59,246 bases of DNA from CAYVMX01 sp964452725 (GTDB lineage Bacteria; Patescibacteriota; Gracilibacteria; JAHISY01): positions 1 through 59,246 of the forward strand of contig CAYVMX010000006.1 in NCBI GenBank assembly GCA_964452725.1, in the 5' to 3' direction. The position numbers and the translations under genes were made by a program. Shown piece after piece: positions 17,372-25,052 of the stretch; positions within the stretch are counted from its first letter, which is position 1, and each line of letters starts with the position of its first letter. The notes under the pieces are model-generated. The model saw only the letters and a list, made by a program, of their open reading frames with translations, was not told where the DNA came from and did not search any database.

Positions 17372-18163
17372 ATGTGGCCAAATCTAATCATTGCGGAAAA
17401 TACTTTTCCTGTGTACAACTTAGTTTTGGCAGTTGGGGTATTGTTGAGTTTATTGGTTTTTATCATTGCCTCTAGACGTAAGCGTATGGCAGTTGCTTTT
17501 TTAGCAGATCATTTCTTTTTGCTTTTTGGAGTTACTTTTTTATCTGCGCGTCTAGTGGAGGTGCTATTGCGAGGGTATTCTTTTATTGATTCTTTATTTT
17601 TTTGGCAGGATCTTAGTTTCAATTTTTACGGTGGCTTGATTGGGTTTTTGCTAGCACTTTATTTTATTTGTCAGCGTAAAGGTGAGAATTTCTTTGCTTG
17701 GTTGGATCTCACAGCTCTTGCTACTGGCTGTGTTTTGATCTTTCATCACTTGGGTACGTTTTTGGCCGGTAGAGCCTGTGGTGTGCACACTAGTTTGTTT
17801 TGGGGTATTACTTTTACTGATCCAGCTGTCGATGCTGCTTGTTTGGCTTCTCCGCCAGTGCATCCTCTACAGCTTTATGCCATGCTTTTGACAGTTTTGT
17901 TTTTTGGGGCAGCAGTTTTTGTATTTCGTCGTACGCGTATCACTGGCAAGGCAGGTTTATTTTTAATATTAATGCTTTCTTTATCGAGCTTTTTGCTTGA
18001 TTTTCTGAGAGCGGATTCAGCACCAGCTTTTGGTGGTTTACGGGCTAGTCAATACTTTGCTATCGGGCTTTCTTTGTTGGCAGTCTGGCTGCTGCTGCGG
18101 CTCAAACATGCTACTCATCACACTCACAATTCTGAATTACATTTACACCCACCTACGATATGA
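17372..18163 (+). CDS. prolipoprotein diacylglyceryl transferase-like membrane protein
   Basis: A 263-residue polytopic membrane protein of the Lgt family (PF01790-like). Recognisable parts are NFYGGLIGF (Lgt 'H/YGGL.G' motif), LAGRACGVHTSLFWGITF in place of the GR..NGE region, and VHPLQLYAML (Lgt 'HP.QLYE'). About seven membrane helices are predicted. The usual glutamates of the GRxxNGE and QLYE motifs are replaced, so it belongs to a divergent subgroup and lipid transfer to lipoproteins is probable but not certain. The stop overlaps the next ATG by four bases (ATGA). It uses TGA as its stop codon. Confidence 0.8.
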   Translation: MWPNLIIAENTFPVYNLVLAVGVLLSLLVFIIASRRKRMAVAFLADHFFLLFGVTFLSARLVEVLLRGYSFIDSLFFWQDLSFNFYGGLIGFLLALYFICQRKGENFFAWLDLTALATGCVLIFHHLGTFLAGRACGVHTSLFWGITFTDPAVDAACLASPPVHPLQLYAMLLTVLFFGAAVFVFRRTRITGKAGLFLILMLSLSSFLLDFLRADSAPAFGGLRASQYFAIGLSLLAVWLLLRLKHATHHTHNSELHLHPPTI

Positions 18164-18660
18164 TTGCTCTGCCTGAATTATTGACCAATTTAACTGCTGG
18201 CGATTGGTTAGGACTTAGCCTGAAGGGCGTTTTTGTTTACTTCTCAATCCTCTGGGTAGCACTCGTAGTCTGGGTAGCGCGTGATGTCGTTGGACGTACG
18301 CGTAATCTTGTATTTCAAGTTTTGGCGATCGTATTGGCTATCTTGCTCAATATTTTTGGACTTCTGATCTATTTGATAGTCCGCCCACAAAAGACCTTAC
18401 TGGAGAGTTATTACGAAGAAGCAGAGCAGAAAGCTCTGACTGAAAATGAAGAGATTTGCCCTCATTGCGAGTCTCCGTTGCCGCTAGAGTTTCGTTACTG
18501 TCCACACTGTAGTGCCGAGGCACGTCTGCCATGTACCAAATGTAAAAAACTTATGAGTAATAATTGGTCAACGTGCGCCTACTGTGGGGCTGACAGGGGT
18601 AATGCAAAAAAACCAAACCACTCAGAGAAAAATAAATCTAAATCTGCCAACAAGAAATAG
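18160..18660 (+). CDS. membrane protein with a C-terminal double zinc ribbon
   Basis: A 166-residue protein with two membrane helices (about 22-40 and 50-72) and a cytosolic C-terminal zinc-ribbon module: CPHC at about 100-103, CPHC at about 114-117, CTKC at about 125-128 and CAYC at about 138-141, followed by a Lys-rich tail. The pattern is that of the double zinc ribbon (DZR) family. It is translationally coupled to the Lgt-like gene by a 4-bp overlap. The function is not known; such proteins often mediate protein contacts at the membrane. Confidence 0.82.
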   Translation: MIALPELLTNLTAGDWLGLSLKGVFVYFSILWVALVVWVARDVVGRTRNLVFQVLAIVLAILLNIFGLLIYLIVRPQKTLLESYYEEAEQKALTENEEICPHCESPLPLEFRYCPHCSAEARLPCTKCKKLMSNNWSTCAYCGADRGNAKKPNHSEKNKSKSANKK

Positions 18661-18667
18661 GGTCAGA

Positions 18668-19210
18668 CTAGCCAAGTCCTAGTTTCTTGCGTAATGCTTC
18701 GGCATCATCATCATCTTTTTTGGACTGTTCTTTTTGTTTAGCTTGATGCTCGATATCATTCCAGTCGTCTTTATGCTTTTCTTCCAGTTTTTTTAACTGA
18801 TCGGAATGTTTCTCATTTAGTTCGGAGAATTTTTTTTGCTCTTCTTTAAAAATTCGTATTAGCTCATCAATTTGGTATTGGCTGAGCTTGGGGATACTGG
18901 TGATGATGCGTTGCTTCTCAGTCTTCGTGAGGCTGATGCTGCTAGCGAGGAGTGTGAGGAATTTCTTTTCGTCAAACTGAGTGTTTGGGTGGGTTGGGAC
19001 TGGGACAGTCGTGATGAAGCTGTGATCGTCGCCACCAGTGATGAATTGGTCTTCGCTCAGCTCATTGTCGCCTTGGAGTGGTGATGAGCCTTTTTTGTCA
19101 TTGGTGGTGCTCGGCGGTGGTGGCGTGCCAGAGTCATCGCCACTGGGAGGTGGCGGTGGCGGCGGAACGGGAGTATCACCCGTGGGTGGTTTTTGATCAG
19201 TGTCAGACAT
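18668..19210 (-). CDS. Pro-rich, coiled-coil acidic protein, unknown
   Basis: A 180-residue soluble protein in three parts: an N-terminal polyproline region (about 5-35, with a run of seven prolines), a central segment about 65-125 (FDEKKFLTLLASSISLTKTE) predicted helical, and a highly charged C-terminal coiled coil (about 120-175, Lys/Glu/Asp-rich). The start is placed at the internal ATG (MSDTDQKPP), because an upstream TTG-type start would run into the divergent dxr gene. No family is recognised. Low-complexity composition makes homology hard to see. Confidence 0.65.
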   Translation of the reverse strand: MSDTDQKPPTGDTPVPPPPPPPSGDDSGTPPPPSTTNDKKGSSPLQGDNELSEDQFITGGDDHSFITTVPVPTHPNTQFDEKKFLTLLASSISLTKTEKQRIITSIPKLSQYQIDELIRIFKEEQKKFSELNEKHSDQLKKLEEKHKDDWNDIEHQAKQKEQSKKDDDDAEALRKKLGLG

Positions 19211-19237
19211 TAATATCAGTTTACTGTATTTTTCTAG

Positions 19238-19243
19238 TAAAAT
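19238..19243 (+). promoter_or_regulatory. -10 box before dxr
   Basis: TAAAAT ends 8 nt before the dxr ATG, in the 41-base spacer between divergent genes. The distance suggests a leaderless mRNA. Confidence 0.45.
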
Positions 19244-19251
19244 AAAAGTCC

Positions 19252-20397
19252 ATGGCTCAAACAAGTCTCACAGTGCTCGGCGCGACTGGCAGTATCGGTC
19301 GCCAAACACTCGCTGTCGTGCGTCAGTTTCCGCATGATTTCAAGGTTTTTGGTCTGTCGGCAGGGGAGAACTGGCAGCTCCTCCTGCGACAAATTCGAGA
19401 GTTTCGCCCTCGCTTCGTGGCACTCCGGAGTCCGGAGGCAGCCGATCTCCTCGCTCGCAGGACCAAGGTACCGATTTTGGTTGGTGGGGAGGGTGTCCTC
19501 CAGCTAGCTCAGAAAAAAGTCGATCTGGTCGTGTCGGCGATCACTGGAGTAGCGGGGTTGGCTCCGACGCTGGCAGCACTCCGCGCTGGCAATGATATCG
19601 CGCTGGCGAATAAGGAGAGTCTCGTGCTGGCAGGGGAGCTCACCATGCGGACTGCTCGTCGACATCGGGTAAAGATTTTCCCAGTGGATAGTGAGCACTC
19701 GGGGGTTTGGCAGCTGCTCGAGGGGCGTGATCCCCAGACTATTCGTAGAATAATCCTAACCGCTTCGGGTGGAGCGTTGCGAGATCTGCCACTCACGAAA
19801 CTGAAATCTGTGACACCTAGGCAGGTGCTCGCGCACCCGACTTGGCAGATGGGTGCCAAGGTGACGGTGGACTCGGCGACACTGGCAAACAAGGCTTTCG
19901 AGGTTATCGAGGCACACCACCTCTTCGGCGTACCGTACTCCAAAATTGAAGCAGTGATCCACCCACAGTCGCTCGTCCATGCGCTGGTGGAGCTGACCGA
20001 TGGTAGCCTGCTGGCACAGCTCGCCGAGCCGGATATGCGGCTGCCGATCCAGCTAGCTTTGAGGGCAAATAGTAAGCAGCCGACAGCAAGCAGAATTATC
20101 AAGCGGCTGGACTTAGTGGGCAAAAAACTAGAATTTCAGAAGATCGAGGCGAAGCGTTATCCGTTGTTTCAGATGATACTCGCCGCGGCAAAGCAGGGTG
20201 GTCTCGCGCCAGCAGTCGCGGCACTGGCGGCTGAGGCTGCCGCCAAGCGGTTTCTAGATGATCAGATACCGTACTCCGAGATGTCAAGGATCGTCAGTCG
20301 GGCACTTAGAGATGTGCCACGAGGTTCAGTCAGTGAGGAAAACATTGCCCGCCTACAGGAGAAATATCTGGGAGACTCTTTGATTCGATCAAAATGA
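19252..20397 (+). CDS. dxr: 1-deoxy-D-xylulose 5-phosphate reductoisomerase
   Basis: A 381-residue enzyme making 2-C-methyl-D-erythritol 4-phosphate in the MEP isoprenoid pathway. The NADPH motif is VLGATGSIGRQTL. Catalytic and metal residues are in IALANKESLVLAGE, FPVDSEHSGVWQLL and LTASGGALRD. HPTWQMGAKVTVDSATLANK and FEVIEAHHLFGVPYSKIEAV are family hallmarks, and the C-terminal helical domain is complete. It overlaps ispDF by four bases (ATGA), and ispE follows, forming a compact MEP operon. The products feed polyprenyl carriers for cell-wall synthesis. Dxs, IspG and IspH are not in the window. Confidence 0.97.
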   Translation: MAQTSLTVLGATGSIGRQTLAVVRQFPHDFKVFGLSAGENWQLLLRQIREFRPRFVALRSPEAADLLARRTKVPILVGGEGVLQLAQKKVDLVVSAITGVAGLAPTLAALRAGNDIALANKESLVLAGELTMRTARRHRVKIFPVDSEHSGVWQLLEGRDPQTIRRIILTASGGALRDLPLTKLKSVTPRQVLAHPTWQMGAKVTVDSATLANKAFEVIEAHHLFGVPYSKIEAVIHPQSLVHALVELTDGSLLAQLAEPDMRLPIQLALRANSKQPTASRIIKRLDLVGKKLEFQKIEAKRYPLFQMILAAAKQGGLAPAVAALAAEAAAKRFLDDQIPYSEMSRIVSRALRDVPRGSVSEENIARLQEKYLGDSLIRSK

Positions 20398-21563
20398 AAA
20401 AGTTGATAAAAGTCAGTGCGATCTTGCTGGCGGCAGGGGCGGGTGTGCGCCTGAGGGCGAAGCAGCCCAAGGCTTTCGTTGCGCTCGGTGGTGAGCCGCT
20501 GTTTTTGCGTTCGCTGCGGGTTTTGCAGGGTCATTCGCAGATCCAAGAGGTAGTGCTGGTCGTACCGCGAGCGTATCTGGCGCAGACTCGCAGGCTCGCT
20601 CCTGCGGCGCAGGTGGTGGTGGGTGGTGCGACGCGCGCGGCTTCGCTTGCAGCTGGATTGAAAAAGATTGATGAGATTCTTCGCTCCACTCAGAATGACA
20701 GTTTTGTATTAGTTCACAATGCGGCGAATCCGTTTTTGACGAGTAGGGAGATCACAGCGACTATTCAGGCGGCTGAGAAGTGTGGTGCGGCAGCAGTCGC
20801 ACACTCTGCTACGGCGACAGTGAAGCAGGTGGCTGGCGGGAGAGTGGTCGCGACGCTCGATCGGAGCCAGCTTCAGCTGACCGAGACTCCACAGGTTGTA
20901 CGACGAGATCTGCTCACACAGGGGCTAAAAATAGCCAAACAGAGGAAGCTGGCGGTCACCGACGATATCCAGCTCGCCGAGCTAGCTGGTATACGACCGC
21001 GACTCGTGCCAGTGAGTGAGCAGAATCGTAAGATCACGACTGCGGCTGATTTGAAGGACACAGAATACAGGACACAGAACCCAGAATTTCGAACTGGACT
21101 GGGGCAGGATAGCCATCCTTTCGCGAGCTACAAGAAGCCGCTAGTACTGTGTGGAGTCCGGATCAGTGCGACTGGTGGGCTGGCGGGCAATAGCGACGGT
21201 GACGTCGCGCTCCACGCGCTCTGTAATGCGCTCAGCTCGGCTGTAGGCGGTGGCTCGCTCTCTACTTGGAGTGACGCGCTGTGTCGGCGCGGGATCAAAG
21301 ACAGTCGACGTTATCTCGCGGAGATAGTCGCCAAGCTCGCCCGAGATAACTGGCAAATAGTCAATGTCAGCCTGAGCCTAGAAGCCGCTCGACCAAAAGT
21401 CGAGAGTATTTCTCCGAAATTTCGGAGAAATTTGGCTGGATTGCTAGATATCGCTCCAGAATGTATCGGTATCACCGCGACGACAGGGGAGCGACTCACC
21501 GCGTGGGGTCGGGGCGAGGGGATTCAGTGCTTTGCTTTAGTTCTTTTGAAAAAATGCGAGTAA
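20394..21563 (+). CDS. ispDF: bifunctional IspD/IspF (MEP cytidylyltransferase / MEcPP synthase)
   Basis: A 389-residue fusion. IspD (about 1-222) has ILLAAGAGVRLRAKQPKAF for CTP binding and LVHNAANPF, where most IspDs read HDAARP. IspF (about 233-389) has GLGQDSHPF with metal ligands Asp and His, GNSDGDVALHALCNAL with the third ligand His but Asn in place of the usual His before SDGDV, and TATTGERLTAWGRGEGIQ. Between the domains, and inside IspD, short repeat-derived stretches are translated (EILRSTQNDS; DTEYRTQNPEF). It is coupled to dxr upstream and overlaps ispE downstream. Confidence 0.94.
   Translation: MKKLIKVSAILLAAGAGVRLRAKQPKAFVALGGEPLFLRSLRVLQGHSQIQEVVLVVPRAYLAQTRRLAPAAQVVVGGATRAASLAAGLKKIDEILRSTQNDSFVLVHNAANPFLTSREITATIQAAEKCGAAAVAHSATATVKQVAGGRVVATLDRSQLQLTETPQVVRRDLLTQGLKIAKQRKLAVTDDIQLAELAGIRPRLVPVSEQNRKITTAADLKDTEYRTQNPEFRTGLGQDSHPFASYKKPLVLCGVRISATGGLAGNSDGDVALHALCNALSSAVGGGSLSTWSDALCRRGIKDSRRYLAEIVAKLARDNWQIVNVSLSLEAARPKVESISPKFRRNLAGLLDIAPECIGITATTGERLTAWGRGEGIQCFALVLLKKCE
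20673..20700 (+). repeat. dispersed repeat, copy B, inside ispDF
   Basis: A 28-nt segment beginning GAGATTCTTCGC and ending CACTCAGAATGACA, translated as EILRSTQND. It matches copy C in the fumarase gene in length and at about 23 of 28 positions, and copy A at 735-771 apart from a 9-nt insertion. It falls in an IspD surface loop before the LVHNAANP strand. Confidence 0.75.
21056..21086 (+). repeat. GGACACAGAA microrepeat in the IspD-IspF linker
   Basis: GGACACAGAA occurs twice, 14 nt apart, followed by CCCAGAA. It encodes part of the linker between the IspD and IspF domains. The same GGACACAG word forms hairpins in the atpA-atpG spacer near 34233-34270. Confidence 0.55.
21408..21431 (+). repeat. 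perfect 24-nt palindrome inside ispDF
   Basis: The arms ATTTCTCCGAA and TTCGGAGAAAT flank a central AT. The palindrome is in frame and encodes SISPKFRRN in the IspF domain, in a surface region between conserved motifs. Confidence 0.7.
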
Positions 21564-22348
21564 AAGCCCCTGCCAAGCTCAATCTCGGTCTCAAGATTCT
21601 GGGCAAACTTCCAGACGGTTTTCACGAGTTGGATACAGTCTTTGCGCGGATTAGTCTCTGTGATGAGCTGGAGCTTGTACTCAGAAACGATGGCAAGATC
21701 AAAGTAGAAGTAATTGGCGAAAAAATATCGCTACAAGAGAATCTAGTCTATAAAGCCGCGATGCTGCTAAAAAAGTTTACTTCAAAACAAAATGGAATCT
21801 CGATCACTCTCATGAAAAAAATACCCAGTGGTGCAGGGTTGGGTGGTGGTAGCTCGGACTCCGCTGCGACTCTGAAAGCTCTGAATCGACTCTGGGGTCT
21901 GAAGTTGAAGCGCATAGAGCTGGAAAAGCTAGCCTTGGAGCTGGGGAGCGATGTGCCGTTTTTCCTGCGCTCGGGTATCCAGCGTGGGCAAGGTCGGGGA
22001 GAGCTGCTGACGAGATACGAGCTACCAAAGAGTTTTCCACGACACGTTGTATTGATCGTGCCGAAGGTGCGGGTGAGTACGGCGTGGGCTTATGGACAAT
22101 TATCAATTACGAATTTTCAATTCTCAATTGTGAAGAGGAGCTTTTCGCTCTCAAATGATTTCGAAGAGGTGGTATTTCAGAAGTACCCTGAGCTAAAGCA
22201 GCTCAAAAAACAGCTCAAAAGGTCTGGAGCGAAGTACACTAGTCTGAGCGGTAGTGGCAGTGCCGTGTTTGGTTTGTTTCAGGATCAGCCGCAGGTCGAG
22301 CAGCTAGAAGAGCTTGGTGAGGTTGTTGTCTGTCGGCTCTTGGTTTGA
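21554..22348 (+). CDS. ispE: 4-diphosphocytidyl-2-C-methyl-D-erythritol kinase
   Basis: A 264-residue GHMP kinase of the MEP pathway. The start is the ATG of MRVKAPAKLNLGL, which gives the canonical N terminus and overlaps ispDF by 10 bp; an earlier in-frame start would only add unrelated sequence. The ATP motif is IPSGAGLGGGSSDSAA, the active-site region is LGSDVPFFLRSG, and motif 3 is SLSGSGSAVFGLF. A heptad DNA repeat in the middle encodes QLSITNFQFSIV, an addition in a non-conserved loop. The gene is the last of dxr-ispDF-ispE and is followed by tRNA-Leu(CAG). Confidence 0.95.
   Translation: MRVKAPAKLNLGLKILGKLPDGFHELDTVFARISLCDELELVLRNDGKIKVEVIGEKISLQENLVYKAAMLLKKFTSKQNGISITLMKKIPSGAGLGGGSSDSAATLKALNRLWGLKLKRIELEKLALELGSDVPFFLRSGIQRGQGRGELLTRYELPKSFPRHVVLIVPKVRVSTAWAYGQLSITNFQFSIVKRSFSLSNDFEEVVFQKYPELKQLKKQLKRSGAKYTSLSGSGSAVFGLFQDQPQVEQLEELGEVVVCRLLV
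22097..22131 (+). repeat. five 7-nt tandem repeats inside ispE
   Basis: CAATTAT, CAATTAC, GAATTTT, CAATTCT and CAATTGT follow each other without gaps. They are translated within IspE. Three related units occur at 50844-50864 at the start of the TPR gene. Confidence 0.65.
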
Positions 22349-22352
22349 AATT

Positions 22353-22361
22353 TGCTAAAAT
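22353..22361 (+). promoter_or_regulatory. extended -10 box before tRNA-Leu(CAG)
   Basis: TGCTAAAAT ends 13 nt before the mature tRNA 5' end, a normal distance for a tRNA promoter. It supports the reading of the same motif elsewhere as a -10 box. Confidence 0.55.
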
Positions 22362-22374
22362 ATCACGGCTGCCT

Positions 22375-22460
22375 GCCCAGGTGGTGGAATGGTAGACACG
22401 TACGCTTCAGAAGCGTATGAGCGCAAGCTCGTGGAGGTTCAAGTCCTCTCCTGGGCACCA
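22375..22460 (+). tRNA. tRNA-Leu (anticodon CAG)
   Basis: An 86-nt class II tRNA. The acceptor GCCCAGG pairs with CCTGGGC; the anticodon stem TACGC/GCGTA encloses the loop TTCAGAA, giving CAG; a long variable arm (GAGCGCAAGCTC) is typical of Leu; the T loop is GGTTCAAGTCC; and CCA is encoded. Confidence 0.95.
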
Positions 22461-22499
22461 CGATGGTTCTCGACCTTTAGGTCGAGGTTCTTCGTGGTG
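22456..22499 (+). other. long hairpin overlapping the tRNA-Leu 3' end
   Basis: CACCACGA, which starts inside the tRNA 3' end (C, A, CCA), pairs perfectly with TCGTGGTG. An inner 7-bp stem CTCGACC/GGTCGAG closes a TTTA loop. No T run follows, so it is not a typical terminator. It may act in transcription termination or in 3' processing. Confidence 0.6.
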
Positions 22500-22534
22500 T
22501 TTGGAGCGGCGCGAAACTCTAGCCGTACCGACTT

Positions 22535-24712
22535 TTAGATTTTCTCCAGTGGTGCGATGCTGAGAGCAAGCTTCTTCGTACCGGTCGTGCCACCGAAGGC
22601 GACTTCGACGATACCGCCAGTGATTTTTCGTACTACGCCAGTGCCAAAGACGGGGTGCTCGACCTGATCGTCGAGGGCAAACTCTGGTAGGGCGAGGCTT
22701 TCTGTCGGTTCGTCGTCATCGTCCCAGCTCTGCCTACCAGTAGCCGAGTTACGGCGCGTGATTTCTAGTTGGCTCTCTGCGGTGAGTAGCTCGCTGGGGA
22801 TACTAGCTAGGAATTCACTCGGGGCATTGACTTGTATCTCACCAAAAAACATCCGCTGACGGGCATGGAGCAGGAAAATCTGATCTTCGGCGCGAGTCAG
22901 CCCAACGTAAAAAAGACGGCGTTCCTCCTCTAGCTGGCGTGGTTCGAGGAGCGTGCGGGCATTTGGGAAGATACTCTGCTCTAGTCCAACGAGGAAGACT
23001 ATGGGGAACTCCAGCCCTTTGGCGGCGTGGAGTGTCATCAGTGTGATGACATCGTGCTCATCGTCTTTGCGCTGGTCGGCGTCGGTCAGGAGGGCGACTT
23101 CCTCGAGGAAAGTGGCGAGCGAGATACCAGCTTCGAGGTCGTTGTATTTACTGGCGACTGAGATCAGCTCGAGGACATTCTCATAGCGCGTCTCGCCTTC
23201 GATCGTACCCTCTAGGCTCCAGTACTCTTTTAGCTTGGTGCGAGTGAGGATCTTTTTGATTACAGTAGAGACTGGTTCAGCTTGATTGATCTCTTGGAGA
23301 TGGACAATATCTGCTGCGAATTGTTTCAAAACCTCCTGCTTGCTGGCTGGGATCGGTGTCTGCTCTGGTCGCTGGAGTGCCTCCCAGAGGCTACTGCCAG
23401 ACGCTTGAGCGAGTGTCTGGAGGGCTTCGATTGTCTTGGCGCCGATCTTGCGCGGGGGAGTGTTGATGATTCTGAGGAGCGAAACTTCGTCGGCAGGGTT
23501 TTGGATTACTCGCAAGTAGGCGAGGACATCTTTGACTTCTTTGCGCGCGTAAAACTTCACACCGCCGATGATCCGGTGCGGGAGTGCGTGCCGCAGGAAG
23601 GCTTCTTCGAGTACGCGACTCTGAGCGTTCGTCCGGTAGAGTACGACACAGTCTTTGTATTTGTTTGCCTCAGTTCGGATTCTGCGCATGATCTCTTGCG
23701 CTACAAACTCCGCTTCTTCGCGTTCATCGCGTAGCTGGAGGAGGTAGATCTTTTCGCCGTCGTCGCGTTCGGTCCAGAGTTTTTTGTCTTGGCGGTTTTT
23801 GTTTTGCTTGATCGCGGCGTTGGCAGCATCGAGGATTACTTTGGTGCTGCGATAGTTTTGTTCCATTTTGATTTCCTTGGCTTCAGAGTACTGCTTGCGA
23901 AAGTCGAGGATATTCTGAATCTGCGCTCCCCGCCATGAGTAAATGCTCTGATCGGGGTCGCCGACGACACAGAGGTTGCGATACTTCTCGGCGAGTAGAT
24001 TGGTAAACATGCTCTGGACGTGGTTGGTGTCTTGGTACTCGTCGACACAGATGTAGTGCCAGCGCTCTTGGTAGTGGTCGAGGACTGCGGGGTGCTTTTG
24101 GAAGAGCTGGACAGTCAGTGCAAGTAGATCGTCGAAGTCGACTCCGTTATTTTTGAGTAGAGCTTTTTGGTAGAGTGGATAGACTGCGGCGACCTGTGCG
24201 GCGAATTTTGAGTTCGCCACGTAGTTGTCTGGTCCGACCATGTGTGCCTTGGCCCAGCTGATCGCACCGATGATTGCTTTGGGTTTGTACTCTTTGGGGT
24301 CGATTTTTAGCTCGTTGAAGATCTGACGCATGATCGCCTTTTGGTCTGTGTCATCGTAGATCACGAAGCTACTCTCACGTCCGAGGTGGTGGATCTCGCG
24401 TCGTAGGATCTGGACGCAGATCGAGTGAAAAGTGCCGACCGTCGGCATTTCGCTGTATTTATAACCTTCTTTTAGGTTGAGGAGCTGTTTGATACGCTCT
24501 TTCATCTCCTGTGCGGCTTTATTGGTAAAGGTCACGGCGAGGATTTGAGAGGGCGATACTTTCGCATGCTCGATCAAATAAGCGACTCTACAGGTCAGCG
24601 CGCGAGTCTTGCCCGAGCCAGCACCAGCGATGATGAGCACAGGTCCTTTGGTCGCTTGGACAGCCTCTAGCTGTTTTTCGTTCAAATTCGCTAAAATATC
24701 GGAGTCAGACAC
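22535..24712 (-). CDS. pcrA: UvrD/PcrA-type superfamily 1 DNA helicase
   Basis: A 725-residue 3'-5' helicase for repair and plasmid or replication-fork work. Walker A is GAGSGKT (30-36); the SF1 motifs VTFTNKAAQEM (Ia), VDEYQDTN (II), VGDPDQSIYSWRGA (III), QNYRS (IV), LMTLHAAKGLEFP (V) and VGLTRAEDQIFL (VI) follow in order. The C-terminal segment (about 680-723, VEHPVFGTGVVRKITGG) is the PcrA Tudor-like domain. The start is GTG, 6 nt after an extended -10 box, so the mRNA is probably leaderless. The gene is 20-30 residues shorter than typical PcrA but complete. Confidence 0.97.
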   Translation of the reverse strand: MSDSDILANLNEKQLEAVQATKGPVLIIAGAGSGKTRALTCRVAYLIEHAKVSPSQILAVTFTNKAAQEMKERIKQLLNLKEGYKYSEMPTVGTFHSICVQILRREIHHLGRESSFVIYDDTDQKAIMRQIFNELKIDPKEYKPKAIIGAISWAKAHMVGPDNYVANSKFAAQVAAVYPLYQKALLKNNGVDFDDLLALTVQLFQKHPAVLDHYQERWHYICVDEYQDTNHVQSMFTNLLAEKYRNLCVVGDPDQSIYSWRGAQIQNILDFRKQYSEAKEIKMEQNYRSTKVILDAANAAIKQNKNRQDKKLWTERDDGEKIYLLQLRDEREEAEFVAQEIMRRIRTEANKYKDCVVLYRTNAQSRVLEEAFLRHALPHRIIGGVKFYARKEVKDVLAYLRVIQNPADEVSLLRIINTPPRKIGAKTIEALQTLAQASGSSLWEALQRPEQTPIPASKQEVLKQFAADIVHLQEINQAEPVSTVIKKILTRTKLKEYWSLEGTIEGETRYENVLELISVASKYNDLEAGISLATFLEEVALLTDADQRKDDEHDVITLMTLHAAKGLEFPIVFLVGLEQSIFPNARTLLEPRQLEEERRLFYVGLTRAEDQIFLLHARQRMFFGEIQVNAPSEFLASIPSELLTAESQLEITRRNSATGRQSWDDDDEPTESLALPEFALDDQVEHPVFGTGVVRKITGGIVEVAFGGTTGTKKLALSIAPLEKI

Positions 24713-24718
24713 CGAGGC

Positions 24719-24727
24719 AGTTTAGCA
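24719..24727 (-). promoter_or_regulatory. extended -10 box before pcrA
   Basis: On the minus strand TGCTAAACT ends 6 nt before the GTG start. This places the predicted transcript start at the start codon. Confidence 0.5.
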
Positions 24728-24744
24728 GAAAACCAAAATCGGAA

Positions 24745-24984
24745 TTACTCAATCGTGATCGCACCGACTGGGCAGGCGTCTTTGGCTTCTGTCGCGTTTG
24801 GACCATTTTGGTCTTTGACATGGCTCTTGCCATCGTCTTGCATCTCAAAGACCTCAGGAGCGACACTAGTGCAGATACCACAGCCGATACAGGTATCTAG
24901 GTTTACTTTTACAGTTGGTTTGGTGTCGCCAGATGGCTGAGCATTATCGTCATTATTCGGTGGAGTAGTAGAGTCTTCGTTCAT
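24745..24984 (-). CDS. [4Fe-4S] ferredoxin
   Basis: A 79-residue ferredoxin with one cluster: C32, C35 and C38 in TCIGCGICTSVAPEVFEM, and C71 in DACPVGAITIE. The first 25 residues are polar and Pro/Asn-rich and are not part of the fold. It transfers electrons; no partner reductase or oxidoreductase is adjacent. It has its own well-spaced promoter and is followed on the same strand by pcrA. Confidence 0.93.
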   Translation of the reverse strand: MNEDSTTPPNNDDNAQPSGDTKPTVKVNLDTCIGCGICTSVAPEVFEMQDDGKSHVKDQNGPNATEAKDACPVGAITIE

Positions 24985-25017
24985 TGGATTGAGGTTGGGG
25001 TTTTTTAAGACTAAATT

Positions 25018-25046
25018 ATTTTAGAGTGATTTTTGCGTTCTGTCGA
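25018..25046 (-). promoter_or_regulatory. predicted promoter of the ferredoxin gene
   Basis: On the minus strand TCGACA, 17 nt, TAAAAT. The predicted transcription start is about 27 nt before the ATG, giving a short leader. Confidence 0.6.
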
Positions 25047-25052
25047 TATTTT

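Noticed and set aside
19509..20123. Long antisense reading frame opposite dxr (204 codons)
   Set aside because: It is a shadow of a well-conserved enzyme gene and has no family-like features or plausible start region. Other long antisense frames (3014-3535, 10319-10780, 38863-39477) were rejected for the same reason.
21461..21553. Upstream start for ispE
   Set aside because: The added 31 residues come from the ispDF 3' end in another frame; MRVKAPAKLNLGL is the family N terminus.
22097..22131. CRISPR-like array or microsatellite in ispE
   Set aside because: The units are 7 nt with no spacers and are translated in frame; no cas genes are in the window.
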